A stretch of 50,153 bases of DNA, taken from assembly GCF_025403375.1 (NCBI RefSeq), contig NZ_JAMPTM010000016.1, forward strand, positions 1 to 50,153. The letters are read 5' to 3'. Position numbers and translations under genes: made by a program. Source of the DNA: Frankia gtarii. GTDB taxonomy: Bacteria; Actinomycetota; Actinomycetes; Frankiales; Frankiaceae. The notes under the pieces are model-generated. The model ran no database searches, had not been told where the DNA came from, and was given only the letters and a program-made list of their open reading frames with translations. Shown one piece after another: positions 25,170 to 34,100 of this stretch (position 1 is its first letter; each line of letters opens with the position of its first letter).

Positions 25170-25811
25170 ATGGTCAACATGACGTTGGCATACGGAATGC
25201 CCACCCGTAGTGAGATTCCAACCGTGATCACCTCTCGTCTGGTCCTGCGCGGCTGGCGCTCCGAGGATCTACCCCGGTACGCCGCGATGAACGCCGATCC
25301 GGAGACAATGCGATATCTGGACGGCCCGTTCGGGTTGGCCGACACGGAACGCCTGGTCACCCATCTCATCGGCATGTGGGCGATCCATGGCCACGGCATG
25401 TGGGCGGTCGAGGAACGAGGCAGCGGGGAGTTCCTCGGCCGCGCCGGCGCGTATTTCGCGGACGGTTGGCCGGGGGTCGAGGTCGCCGTGTCCATCCGCC
25501 GGGATCACTGGGGTCACGGACTCGGCACGGAGGCCGTCCGCGCGTCGCTGGAGTTCGGCTTCGACCAGCTCAGCGTGGCGGAACTCATCACGTCGACCCA
25601 TCGCGACAACGCCGGCATGAACGCGATCGCCCGCCGGCTGGGAATGACCTTCCGGGGTGTCGCGGACGTCGGCCCGTGGCGGGCCAGCAACGTCTACGCG
25701 ATGAGCCGGGACGAGTGGCGCACGCGGACCACGATGGCGGGCCCCTCCTTCCCCAGGGAACGCGAAAACTCCGTTGCCCGCCCCTCCGGCAGCAGCCGGC
25801 CGCTGGGCTGA
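25170..25811 (+). CDS. GNAT N-acetyltransferase (RimJ/RimL-like)
   Basis: Acetyl-CoA-dependent acetyltransferase of the Acetyltransf_3 type. Seen: SRLVLRGWRSEDLPRYAAMNADPETMRYL at the N-terminus, the acetyl-CoA loop HWGHGLGTEAVRASLEFGF, and the closing strand THRDNAGMNAIARRLGMTFRG. This type acetylates protein N-termini or small amines such as antibiotics; the substrate is unknown. The start is unclear: ATG 25170 gives 213 residues, ATG 25197 is also plausible, and none has a strong ribosome site. The last 35 residues after SRDEWRTR are disordered. It lies 125 bases after the TIR-STAND gene on the same strand. Confidence 0.85.
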   Translation: MVNMTLAYGMPTRSEIPTVITSRLVLRGWRSEDLPRYAAMNADPETMRYLDGPFGLADTERLVTHLIGMWAIHGHGMWAVEERGSGEFLGRAGAYFADGWPGVEVAVSIRRDHWGHGLGTEAVRASLEFGFDQLSVAELITSTHRDNAGMNAIARRLGMTFRGVADVGPWRASNVYAMSRDEWRTRTTMAGPSFPRERENSVARPSGSSRPLG

Positions 25812-25815
25812 GCCG

Positions 25816-25836
25816 CCCGCGGAAACCAGCCGCGGG
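25816..25836. terminator. Hairpin between convergent genes
   Basis: Arms CCCGCGG (25816-25822) and CCGCGGG (25830-25836), 7-base loop, immediately after the GNAT stop and before the end of the serine hydrolase on the other strand. Confidence 0.55.
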
Positions 25837-25890
25837 AGCTGAAAGGGCCGCGCGATCGGCGGATTCCGCCTGGGCGGCGACGGCGACCGG

Positions 25891-27072
25891 TCAGGCGACC
25901 GCGGCGACCGCCGTCCAGAACTCCCCGAACCCGTCCATCGGGCCGGTCTTCGCCCGCTGCGTGAGCAGGACACCGACGGTGCCACGAGTCGGATCGACGT
26001 ACGCGGTGGTTCCCGTCCCGCCGTCCCAGCCCCAGCGTCCGGGTGTCATCCACGGCTCGGCCGCCTCGATGTCAACACCCGTGCCCAGCCCCCACGACCC
26101 GCCGGGACCGACGATCGGCAACGCCTGGCCACGCTGGGCGTCGGTGAGCGCGTCGGCCGTCATCCGCGCCACCGCCCCGGCGGGCAGCAGCGGGCCGCCG
26201 CCGTCCGCAAGCGCGCACAGGAAACGCAGGACGTCGGGCGCGGTGGACACCAGCCCCGAGCTGAGCTCCTCGAACAACGGCGGGCGGGCGAACGCACCGT
26301 CGGCCGGGTCCAGCAGCTCGAGCCCATCGGGACCGGGGGTGTAGGCCGTGGCGAGCAGGCTCGGATCCGGCTCCCAGAATCCGGTGGACGCCATCCCCAG
26401 CGGGCCGGTGATCCGCTCCGCGACCAGCTCGGACAGCGGCCGCCCGACACAGCGGGCGAGCAACACGCCGAGCAGGTCGATCCCCGTGTCGTAGAGCCAG
26501 CCCTCGCCCGGCTGGAACGCCAACGGCAACCCGGCGACCCCGGCCACGAACTCGTCCGCGGTCATCCGCGGCGTCAGCGGGCCGGGGTGGACTCCCCGCC
26601 GCATCATCTCCGCCTGCAACGGCGTCTGTGTCAGGACCGCACCCCAGCCGCAGGTCATGGTCAGCAGATGCCGGACGGTGATCGGCCGGTGCGCCTCGAC
26701 GGTGCGGTCGAGCGGCGCGTCCGGCGCCACCAGGACCCGCGGCGCCGCCGCCTCCGGCAGCCAGCGGGCGATCGGATCGTCGAGCTCGAACGCGCCGTCG
26801 TGCGCGAGACCGAGCGCGAGCACGCCGGCCGTCAGCTTGGTGGCGGACGCGAGCCGGAACCGCGTGTCCTCGACCATCGGCGCGCTCGCCGGCCCGAGCG
26901 CCATCCGCCCGCCCGCGCGCACCTCCACCCGCCCGCCGACGCGGATCGCGCCGACGTAACCGGGGATCCGCCCGGACGCCACCTGCCCGTCCGGCACCCG
27001 CCAGACCCGCTCGAAACCCGCGTCGGCAGGCGCCACCGCGCCACTGTCCTGCCATGTCATCTGTCCTGCCAT
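25891..27072 (-). CDS. Beta-lactamase-family serine hydrolase
   Basis: A 393-residue class C beta-lactamase/esterase-like protein (penicillin-binding-protein fold). Catalytic Ser76 lies in the SxxK motif (LASATKLTAG, Lys79). The tyrosine motif is YDTGIDLLG, and the third motif is GWDGGTGTTAYVDP near the C-terminus. There is no signal peptide, so it is cytoplasmic and more likely an esterase or EstB-type enzyme than a lactamase. Its start lies inside a perfect 17-base tandem duplication, giving two candidate ATG codons (27072 and 27060); the upstream one has GGGAGGA eight bases ahead. Confidence 0.85.
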   Translation of the reverse strand: MAGQMTWQDSGAVAPADAGFERVWRVPDGQVASGRIPGYVGAIRVGGRVEVRAGGRMALGPASAPMVEDTRFRLASATKLTAGVLALGLAHDGAFELDDPIARWLPEAAAPRVLVAPDAPLDRTVEAHRPITVRHLLTMTCGWGAVLTQTPLQAEMMRRGVHPGPLTPRMTADEFVAGVAGLPLAFQPGEGWLYDTGIDLLGVLLARCVGRPLSELVAERITGPLGMASTGFWEPDPSLLATAYTPGPDGLELLDPADGAFARPPLFEELSSGLVSTAPDVLRFLCALADGGGPLLPAGAVARMTADALTDAQRGQALPIVGPGGSWGLGTGVDIEAAEPWMTPGRWGWDGGTGTTAYVDPTRGTVGVLLTQRAKTGPMDGFGEFWTAVAAVA

Positions 27073-27077
27073 GTCAT
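27044..27077. repeat. 17-base tandem duplication covering the serine hydrolase start
   Basis: Two perfect adjacent copies of ctgtcctgccatgtcat. Each carries one in-frame-usable ATG on the minus strand, so the duplication doubled the start codon. Confidence 0.9.
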
Positions 27078-27175
27078 CCGTCCTCCCTCGCTCACGGGGA
27101 GGCTACGACCGAGGTCCGACAACGTTGCCCGCCGTGCCATGAAGGATCGGGTGAACCGGCGCGGGTTTCGGACGC

Positions 27176-27976
27176 TCAGTCGAACAGATCAACAACCATC
27201 TTCGCCCGCGCGTCACGTAGCAGGATCCGGGCGGACACCTCCATGTGCTTACGCCAGTACTCCTCGGCCCTGGGCGCGTCACGCGCTTCGATGAGGGAGA
27301 CGAGGCGGGTGTATGCGCGAATGGTCTTCCGGAACGCCTGGAGTGTCTGCGGCTCCTCGGAGGTACGCGAGATGGCCGCGGCGACATGAGTGGTGATGAC
27401 CTCACGGAGGATTCCGGCCTCGATCGCCAGGGTCCGGTTACCCGCTCGTTCGACGACCAGGTCGTGGAAGACATAACCGGTCTCGAACCAGACGAAGGGG
27501 TCGGTGTGTTCCTCGGTGGCCGCGCGTAGATTCTCGATACAGCCGCGGAGGTCGGTGAGGTCCTGATCGGTTCGTCGCAGGGCGAGCATCCGCGCAGCCG
27601 CGGGCTCGAGCACGGCCCGGGCCTCATGCACGTCCTCGATGGTGGTCCCGCTCAGTTGCAGCAGCACTCCGACGTGGCGCGCGGCGACCGACAGGTCGGG
27701 AACCGTCACCTCCGCGCCGCCGCGGTTACCGCGCCGCACGATCAGCAGGGACTCCGCCTCGAGGATCCGGAACGCCTCACGCAGGGTCGGCCGAGAAACG
27801 GCGAAGTGCGTCAGGAGCTCGTTTTCCGGGGGGAGCGTGTCGCCGGCGCGCAGCTCACCGCTGACGATCTGGTGGCGAAGATGCGCCGCGATAAGTTCCG
27901 ACATCTTCGGGACGCGATCCTTGTACACGGCACGGGCCGATGCCCCATGGCCTCGCACGCTGGTTATAGAGGGCAT
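27176..27976 (-). CDS. FadR-subfamily GntR transcriptional regulator
   Basis: A 266-residue repressor or activator. The N-terminal winged helix-turn-helix spans about residues 25-90 (LIAAHLRHQIVSGELRAGDTLPPENELLTHFAVSRPTLREAFRIL). The C-terminal FCD domain holds the metal and effector pocket (EARAVLEPAAARMLA, FHDLVVERAGN, FRKTIRAYTRLVSLIEARD, RKHMEVS). FCD regulators respond to small carboxylates or related metabolites. ATG 27976 has AGGTGATGGG upstream. A palindrome, CTATCATATAGATGATAG, lies 36 bases upstream, and two close relatives lie between the NTF2-like gene and the pseudo-caspase gene, so this protein probably controls itself and the nearby catabolic genes. Confidence 0.9.
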   Translation of the reverse strand: MPSITSVRGHGASARAVYKDRVPKMSELIAAHLRHQIVSGELRAGDTLPPENELLTHFAVSRPTLREAFRILEAESLLIVRRGNRGGAEVTVPDLSVAARHVGVLLQLSGTTIEDVHEARAVLEPAAARMLALRRTDQDLTDLRGCIENLRAATEEHTDPFVWFETGYVFHDLVVERAGNRTLAIEAGILREVITTHVAAAISRTSEEPQTLQAFRKTIRAYTRLVSLIEARDAPRAEEYWRKHMEVSARILLRDARAKMVVDLFD

Positions 27977-28011
27977 CCCATCACCTAAGTGTTCATATTG
28001 AACTTACATCC

Positions 28012-28029
28012 CTATCATATAGATGATAG
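28012..28029. promoter_or_regulatory. Operator 1 of the putative FadR-type regulon
   Basis: CTATCATATAGATGATAG: arms CTATCAT and ATGATAG around a 4-base centre. It lies between the regulator (start 27976) and the gene at 28160, suited to autoregulation. It matches sites 2 and 3 (30849, 30949). Confidence 0.7.
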
Positions 28030-28159
28030 CGGGTCCCTGGTCGAATCTCGCGAGCAAAGGCGGCCAGGATGCCTCTTGCTACCCTTGGCCTGGGCGCATC
28101 CGGCTCGGCGAGGCCAGGCGGCAGCGTACGCACGGCTCGACGGCGAAGGCGGCGCAGTG

Positions 28160-28795
28160 ATGACGGAGAGCCACGCTCGGCGGGCGGCCATGGAGGCGGC
28201 GCTCGCGGAGTTCATGACAAGCAACCGCATCGCCACGATCGGCGAACTCGGCGTCGCGGCTCTCCTTCGCACCGATGCGGTCGCTGCCGTGGAGCGTGCG
28301 CGGGCCCAGGCCGACGAGGCGGTGCAGGCCGCGGTCCGGCAGGGACATGATCTCGTCGAGGCCGCTCAAGAGGGCGCCCACCAGGCCGCGCTCGCGTACG
28401 AGGCTCAGTACCGGGCCGCCCTCGACGTCGGCTGGAACACCGATGAGCTCGAGCGCATGGGGTACCTGTCCGATGCGGACATCACCTCCGAGCCGCCCGC
28501 GGCGGGTGCGGGCACTCAGGCGGCGGACCCGGTCGATTCGGCCAGCACGCGGGCGCCCGCGGAGCGGCGTTCGACGGCGGAGCGGCGTTCGACGATCGCG
28601 CGCCGAGCCGCCACCACCTCCCCGGTCGACGCCGCGCGGCGCCAGCCGGCGCCCGGCGGCCCGCCGCGCGTGAGCTTCTCCGGCCTGCCGGGGCTCCGCC
28701 CGCAATGGCCGCCGATCAGCCCACGACGCGACGGAGCCGACGAGCCGGTCAATCCCACTCGCGTATCCGATGTTCCGGAATCGCCCTCGCCATAA
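28160..28795 (+). CDS. Hypothetical protein, Ala-rich helical with disordered tail
   Basis: A 211-residue protein I do not recognise. The first 105 residues are predicted helical, alanine- and charge-rich (RRAAMEAALAEFMTSNRIATIGELGVAALLRTDAVAAVERARAQADEAVQ in outline). The rest is Pro/Ala/Arg-rich and probably disordered, with a tandem pair of ERRSTAERRST. There is no signal or membrane helix. ATG 28160 overlaps a GTG at 28157; GAAGG lies about 13 bases upstream. It is divergent from the FadR-type regulator and shares operator 1, so it may belong to the same regulon. Confidence 0.6.
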   Translation: MTESHARRAAMEAALAEFMTSNRIATIGELGVAALLRTDAVAAVERARAQADEAVQAAVRQGHDLVEAAQEGAHQAALAYEAQYRAALDVGWNTDELERMGYLSDADITSEPPAAGAGTQAADPVDSASTRAPAERRSTAERRSTIARRAATTSPVDAARRQPAPGGPPRVSFSGLPGLRPQWPPISPRRDGADEPVNPTRVSDVPESPSP

Positions 28796-28868
28796 GTCGG
28801 CGGACATTTTCCGGCGCACCCGGTGTCGGTGGGCGGGGATTAGGACGGATCGCGGTCGTCCCGCACGT

Positions 28869-30065
28869 TCAGGGCAGCACGATCAGGCTACGGAAGTTGT
28901 CGGACATCAGTTTCTTCTTATCCGCCGGACTCAGGTCGGCGATGTCCGCGATGAAGTCCGTGGGCCGGGCGAAACCCTCGGGATGCGGCCAGTCCGAGCC
29001 GAACAGGACGCGATCCACGCGCATGTGGTCCAGGAGTACGGTCAGGTTGTCCTCCTGGAACGGCGCCACGTAGATGTGCTCGTGGAACGTCTCCACCGGG
29101 TCCGCGCCGAAGGCATACGGAATCTTGCGGTAGGACTGGCGGAGCCGCCGAAGCAGCTCGGGCACCCATCCGGAGCCCAGCTCGATGGAGGCGAAGCGCA
29201 GGCGCGGATGCCGGTCGAACAGTCCGTGGCAGATCGCGGCGGCGATCGTCTCGCTGATGGGACGCTCAATGTGCACCGACAGGACCTCGGCCAGCGCCGA
29301 GGTGCTTTCGCTGGCGAACTGGACGCGCTCGCCCCAGGCCCGCACGTGTCCGGCGTACCCCGAGTCGGCCGCGTGGAAGGCGACCGCCACGTCCGCGTCC
29401 TCACACATCGACCAGAAGCGGTCGTACACCGGATCCGCGGGCGACCGGTTTCCGTACGGACCCACGACCGGCGCGGGACGAAGCACGATCGCCTTGGTGC
29501 CGCGTTCGATCACCCAGCGAAGCTCCTCCTCGGCGAGACGGGGATCCATGAGGCTCAGGACCGGCGGAGCGATGATCATTTTGTCGCGGGCGAATCCCCA
29601 CTCCTCGTCGATCCACGCGTTGAGCGCGTGGAGCACGGCGAACAGCGCCGGGGGGTTGTCGGTGAGCAGTTCCTCGAGGCCAAGCGCGAGCGTCGGCAGC
29701 AGAAATGCGCCCGCCACCCCCTGGCCCGCCATGACGACGGCGCGCTCGGCTCGACGGGTGTACTCGGGACGGATCGGCTCCATCCGCCCCATCATCTTCT
29801 TGAAGCTCTGCCCCTCGGTGTTCTCGCCACGGAAGTAGGCCGCGAGCGCACCGGGCTTTCCCACCGGGTCGAAGGTGGGGTTGGAGATCATCCTGAAGAC
29901 TTTGTCGCCGACTAACAACTGGGTGCGACCGTTGGCCTTGTCCGTCACCCAGCGAAACGCGTATGAATACCTCGGGTCCAGGTGCCGGGTGAAGCTGTCG
30001 GCGACTTCGTAGTAGTGCTGGTCGGCGTCATAGACCGAAAAGTCGATCGGTGTGGCGGTGGTCAT
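28869..30065 (-). CDS. Amidohydrolase family protein (ACMSD-like)
   Basis: A 398-residue metal-dependent hydrolase/decarboxylase of the amidohydrolase-2 type. The metal motif at the N-terminus reads DADQHYYE (Asp-x-x-His variant). The middle strand ends in VAFHAADSG (metal His), and the C-terminal catalytic Asp is in VLFGSDWPHPEGF. The length suits the family. These enzymes often act in breakdown of aromatic or terpenoid acids, and with a neighbouring NTF2-like protein they recur in actinobacterial catabolic clusters; the substrate is unknown. It ends convergently with the hypothetical gene and lies 115 bases downstream of the NTF2-like gene, probably in the same transcript. Confidence 0.88.
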   Translation of the reverse strand: MTTATPIDFSVYDADQHYYEVADSFTRHLDPRYSYAFRWVTDKANGRTQLLVGDKVFRMISNPTFDPVGKPGALAAYFRGENTEGQSFKKMMGRMEPIRPEYTRRAERAVVMAGQGVAGAFLLPTLALGLEELLTDNPPALFAVLHALNAWIDEEWGFARDKMIIAPPVLSLMDPRLAEEELRWVIERGTKAIVLRPAPVVGPYGNRSPADPVYDRFWSMCEDADVAVAFHAADSGYAGHVRAWGERVQFASESTSALAEVLSVHIERPISETIAAAICHGLFDRHPRLRFASIELGSGWVPELLRRLRQSYRKIPYAFGADPVETFHEHIYVAPFQEDNLTVLLDHMRVDRVLFGSDWPHPEGFARPTDFIADIADLSPADKKKLMSDNFRSLIVLP

Positions 30066-30180
30066 GCTCTCGCTCCGTTTCTCGGGCTTTCAGTCCAATA
30101 GATCCGGCCGACCAACTCAACGCCCGGGCCTGCGCCGCCGATGACGGCGACCCGTCCCGGCAGCCGGCCGGCGGGTGCGC

Positions 30181-30639
30181 TCACGAACGGGCCCCGGCCG
30201 AGGCCAGGCCGAGGAGGGCGACGACGGGCGAGTCCGGCACGCAGCCTTCGACGATCGCCTTGCGGCCGGCGAACAGCCAGGTGCCGGCGGACTCGACGAT
30301 CTCGTCGCGGTAGGTCCCCCAGTGATCCAGGCCGCGGGTCCCGACGAACTGGAAGCAGGCGTAGGCCGAGGCTCCACCGTCGGGACGGGGATCGACATAG
30401 ATCGAGCTGAGGTAATGCCGGGCCGGCAGGAGGTCGGCCGCGATGAAACTGTCCTTGGTGTCGCGGAAGAACTCCAGGACACCGGCCGGCCCGTGGTGCC
30501 GGCCGGTGTTGTTCTCGAACACCGCGTCGGCGGTGAACAGCGCGGACAGCTGCCGAATCTTGCCCGAGTCGGCGAGAAACTGGTATTTGGCCAGCAGGTC
30601 GGCGACCCCCACCCGCGTGCGAACCTCTTCGTTTGTCAT
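30181..30639 (-). CDS. SnoaL/NTF2-like protein
   Basis: A 152-residue cone-shaped alpha+beta barrel protein of the NTF2/SnoaL_4 type. Signatures are the N-terminal helix VADLLAKYQFLADSGKIRQLSALFTADAVF, GPAGVLEFFRDTKDSF, HYLSSIYVDPRPDGGASAYACFQFV and DHWGTYRDEIVE. Members are dehydratases, isomerases or accessory subunits in catabolic pathways; conserved polar residues in the pocket (Tyr, His) fit an enzyme but give no substrate. First gene of the probable unit with the amidohydrolase. Operators 2 and 3 lie 210 and 310 bases upstream. Confidence 0.85.
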   Translation of the reverse strand: MTNEEVRTRVGVADLLAKYQFLADSGKIRQLSALFTADAVFENNTGRHHGPAGVLEFFRDTKDSFIAADLLPARHYLSSIYVDPRPDGGASAYACFQFVGTRGLDHWGTYRDEIVESAGTWLFAGRKAIVEGCVPDSPVVALLGLASAGARS

Positions 30640-30848
30640 AACGCTCCAGACGTGGCCGACAAGGACATGGGAACCCCGTTCGCCGTGTTGGCCGGGTCGA
30701 GCCCTGATGCGTCTTCCGCGGCCGGATCATGCCCGCCGGGCGCGGCACTCGGGACGATCTGGCGGCTCAGGCGGACAGCCGCCCGCAGCGACGACCGATC
30801 GGCACCGCGACCGCAGGCATGTCCCGCCACGCCGACCGCCCACCCTTC

Positions 30849-30866
30849 CTATCGTCTAGATGATAG
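30849..30866. promoter_or_regulatory. Operator 2 of the putative FadR-type regulon
   Basis: CTATCGTCTAGATGATAG, palindromic except one base pair, centred on TCTAGA. It shares 16 of 18 bases with operator 1. Confidence 0.7.
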
Positions 30867-30948
30867 TGGCCGGCGACGGCGGCCCGCAAGCACGACCGTA
30901 AGCACCTCACGGGTCATCCGCCGCCTCGGATCGGCGAACCGGCGGCGC

Positions 30949-30966
30949 TTATCATCTAGACGAATA
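30949..30966. promoter_or_regulatory. Operator 3 of the putative FadR-type regulon
   Basis: TTATCATCTAGACGAATA, the same TCTAGA-centred pattern with a weaker right arm. Its centre is exactly 100 bases from that of operator 2. Confidence 0.6.
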
Positions 30967-31192
30967 TCCGAGTGGTCGGCGACACGGCGGCGCCCGCCCG
31001 GGGGCGCGCCACCCCATCGGCCGCGCTTCGGATGTCGCTCGGCGGACAGGATCCGGCCAATGTCGTCGCAGGACGGATTCATCGGGCGTTGCTGTCCCTA
31101 TCATCGGAGCCAGCGTCGCAAACACCAGACCGGGGGGCTGGGACGGACGGGCGTTCTCGTGATCCCCGGCTGATCAGGGGGCCATCGAGATC

Positions 31193-34100
31193 ATGTCCGC
31201 CGCAGAAGCCTCCCGCAGCGCGGCTGCCTGGCTACTGACCGCACCGGGTGCACGGGTACTCCTCATCGGGACCCCCACCGTCTCCGAGGGGTCGGCCGTC
31301 GAAGCGGCCGTGACCGGGCTGAGCCGGCTGTTCCAGCAGCGGTGCGGACTTCCCACCGAAGGCCTGCGGACGCTGTGGAACCCGGCCACCCCGATGGATG
31401 TCGGCGCAGCGCTCGCCGAGGCCACCGAGCAGGCCGACAACGCGCTGGTCGTCTACTACGCCGGGCCGGTGTTCATCGACGCGACCGGGACAGCCCAGCT
31501 GGCCACCGCCGCATCCACCACCACCATCACCGCCTCGACCGGCACCGGCACCGGCACGACAATGGCCGCCCCGGTCCAGTCCGGCGGTCTTGCCTACACC
31601 ACCGTCGGCCTGCCGACCTTGGTGGCGACCCTCGCCGCCTCCCGGGCCCCGACGCGCATCCTCCTGCTGGACGGGATCACGACCCGACTCATCCCGCAGG
31701 CCGGTTCGAACCGGCCGGTCCCAAGCCAGCACGCCGCCGCGGGCTCGGATCCGGTCCTGATCCCGATTTCCCTCGACGGGCTGCCACCGCAGGCGGCCGA
31801 CGTCGAGATCCTGGCCTGTTCCGCCGACGGACCCGCCCTGGCACTGTGGACCGAGCTCGAGAGTCTGATCGTCAACGGAGATCCGGACGGTCCGTCCCCC
31901 TTGTCCGTGGGCCATGTCGCCCGGCGGATCGTCCAGCGCCGCGCGGCCCGCTCCGGCTCCGGCTCCGGCTCCGTGCAGCATCACCCCGTGCCGGGATCCG
32001 ACACGGCGATCCTGACCTTCAACTCGGCCCACACACCGCCGCTCGTCGAACGGGAACCAGCCCGCACGACCGTCCTGACCGACGGGCCCGGACCGGTGTT
32101 CACCCCGAGCATCCTGCCCGCCCCGCCGACCGGGTCGGCCGCACCGGCCGGGGACCGCGCCGTTCGGATCGGATCGGGGGGCGCCGCCGGCTCGGGTGGC
32201 GCCGCCGGCGGGGCGCCGTGGAATCAACCCGAAGACCAGCCGGCCACGGATGCACTACCGAGCCCGTACCCCGGCCTGTCGTCGTTCGACGCCGATTCCC
32301 GCCTGGTCTTCTTCGGCCGGGAACGCGCGATCGCGGACGCGCTGGCCCGGCTGGAGGGCCGTCTGGCCGGCGCCGGTCCGCTGGTGCTGGTGGGCGCATC
32401 CGGTTCGGGTAAGTCCTCGCTGGTGCGGGCTGGCGTGCTGCCGGCGCTGGCCGCCGGTGCGGTGCCGGGCTCCCGGTCCTGGCCCCAGATCCTGATGGCC
32501 CCCGGGGAGCATCCGGCCGAGACCCTCGCCCGCCAGGTGGCCCGCGCTGCCGGGCTGCCCGTCCTCGGTCCCGCGCACCTCGACGTGCTCGCCCGTCCGG
32601 ACAGTTTTCCCGCCGCGCTGCGCGAGATCCTGGCCCTGCGTCCGTCGGCGGCCGCGACGCCCGCCCGGATCGTGATCGTCGTCGACCAGTTCGAGGAGAC
32701 GTTCACCCTCTGCGCGGACAAGGCCGAACGCACGGCGTTCATCCGGGCCCTGGTAGCCGCCTCGAGCACCGACGGTCACTCAACGCCGCCGGCGGTGGTC
32801 GTCCTCGGTGTCCGGGCCGACTTCTACGGCTGGTGTGCCGCCCACCCCGAGCTGGTCGACGCCCTGGCCACCGGCCAGGTGGTGGTCGGCCCGATGACGT
32901 CGGCCGAGGTCCGCGACGCCATCACCAGACCGGCGCGGGCGGCCGGCGTCGACGTCGAGCCGGGGCTCGTCGACCTGATGGTGCACGACATCGGCGCGGC
33001 CGAGAACGACGTGGTCGCCGACCCGGGATCGCTGCCGCTGCTCGCCCACGCGCTGCGCGCGACCTGGGACGCCCGGTCCGGCGCCGACATGACCGTCTCG
33101 GACTACCTACGGGTCGGCGGCGTGCACGGGGCCATCGCCCAGACCGCCGAGGAGACCTACGGCGCGCTGGACGCCGCGGGCCAGGACGTCGCCCGCCAGC
33201 TGGTGCTGCGGCTGGTCCGGTTCGGCGAGGGCACCGAGGACACCCGCCGCCGGGTGCGACGGGACGACCTTCTGTCCGGGCTGGACCCGAGCCCGACCGA
33301 CAGCCCGGCAGACGGCCCGGCAGACAGCCCGGCCGCAAGGGCGGCCGACGGCCGGGCGGGCGGCGCGGCCGGTGTGCTGGGGGCGCTCGTCGACGCCCGG
33401 CTCGTCTCGGTGGATGCCGATGACGTCCAGCTCTCGCACGAGGCGCTCCTGCGCTCCTGGCCGCGGTTGCGGGACTGGATCGACGTCGACCGGGCCGGCG
33501 CGGTCACCCGCCAGCAGATCATCGATTCCGCGACGTCCTGGGACGAGCGGGGCCGCGACTCGTCCTATCTGTTCACCGGCAGCCGGTTGGCCGCGATCCG
33601 GGAGTGGGCCCAGACCCGCGACCACCGCTCCGAGCTGGGCGGTACCGGGCAGGACTTCCTCGCCGCATCCTTCGCCGCCGAGAAGGCCGGGCAGCGGACC
33701 GAGGCCCGCCGTTCCCGTCGGCTGCGCCAGCTCGTCGCCGCCCTCACGGTGCTGTTCCTGTTCGCCTCGGCCGCGATGGCGTTCGCGTTCGCGCAGCGCT
33801 CGCACATCGCCGACCAGCGCGACGAGGCCCGTTCCCGGCAGATCGGCATCCAGTCCTCCGTCCTGGCCTCGACCGATCCGCTGGTGGCGGCGCAGCTGGC
33901 CGCGGTCGCCTACCGGCTGGCCCCGACGGCCGAGGCGCGCGGCTCCCTGCTCGGCACGTTCTCCAACGGCCACGGGTTCGCCACCCGGCACCTTGGCGGC
34001 CACACCCGGCCCATCGGCGCCGTGGCCTACAGCCGGGACGGCCGGCTGGTCGCCACGGCCAGCGACGACTGGACGGTCGCGCTCTGGGCGGCCGATCAGC

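Larger units (their letters stand above)
30640..31192. other. Divergent control region with two operators
   Basis: About 550 bases between the NTF2-like gene and the pseudo-caspase STAND gene. It contains operators 2 and 3 exactly 100 bases apart and a partial site (ctatcatcggag) near 31096. I see no gene in it. Confidence 0.6.

Noticed and set aside
27987-28007. Second inverted-repeat-like stretch (taag...ctta with gttca-tat-tgaac inside) next to operator 1
   Set aside because: The two symmetries have different centres and short arms; I could not separate it from chance in AT-rich DNA.
30062-30748. Minus-strand frame covering the NTF2-like gene
   Set aside because: It is a shifted frame of the NTF2-like gene with Arg/Pro-rich composition; the 152-residue frame has the family motifs.
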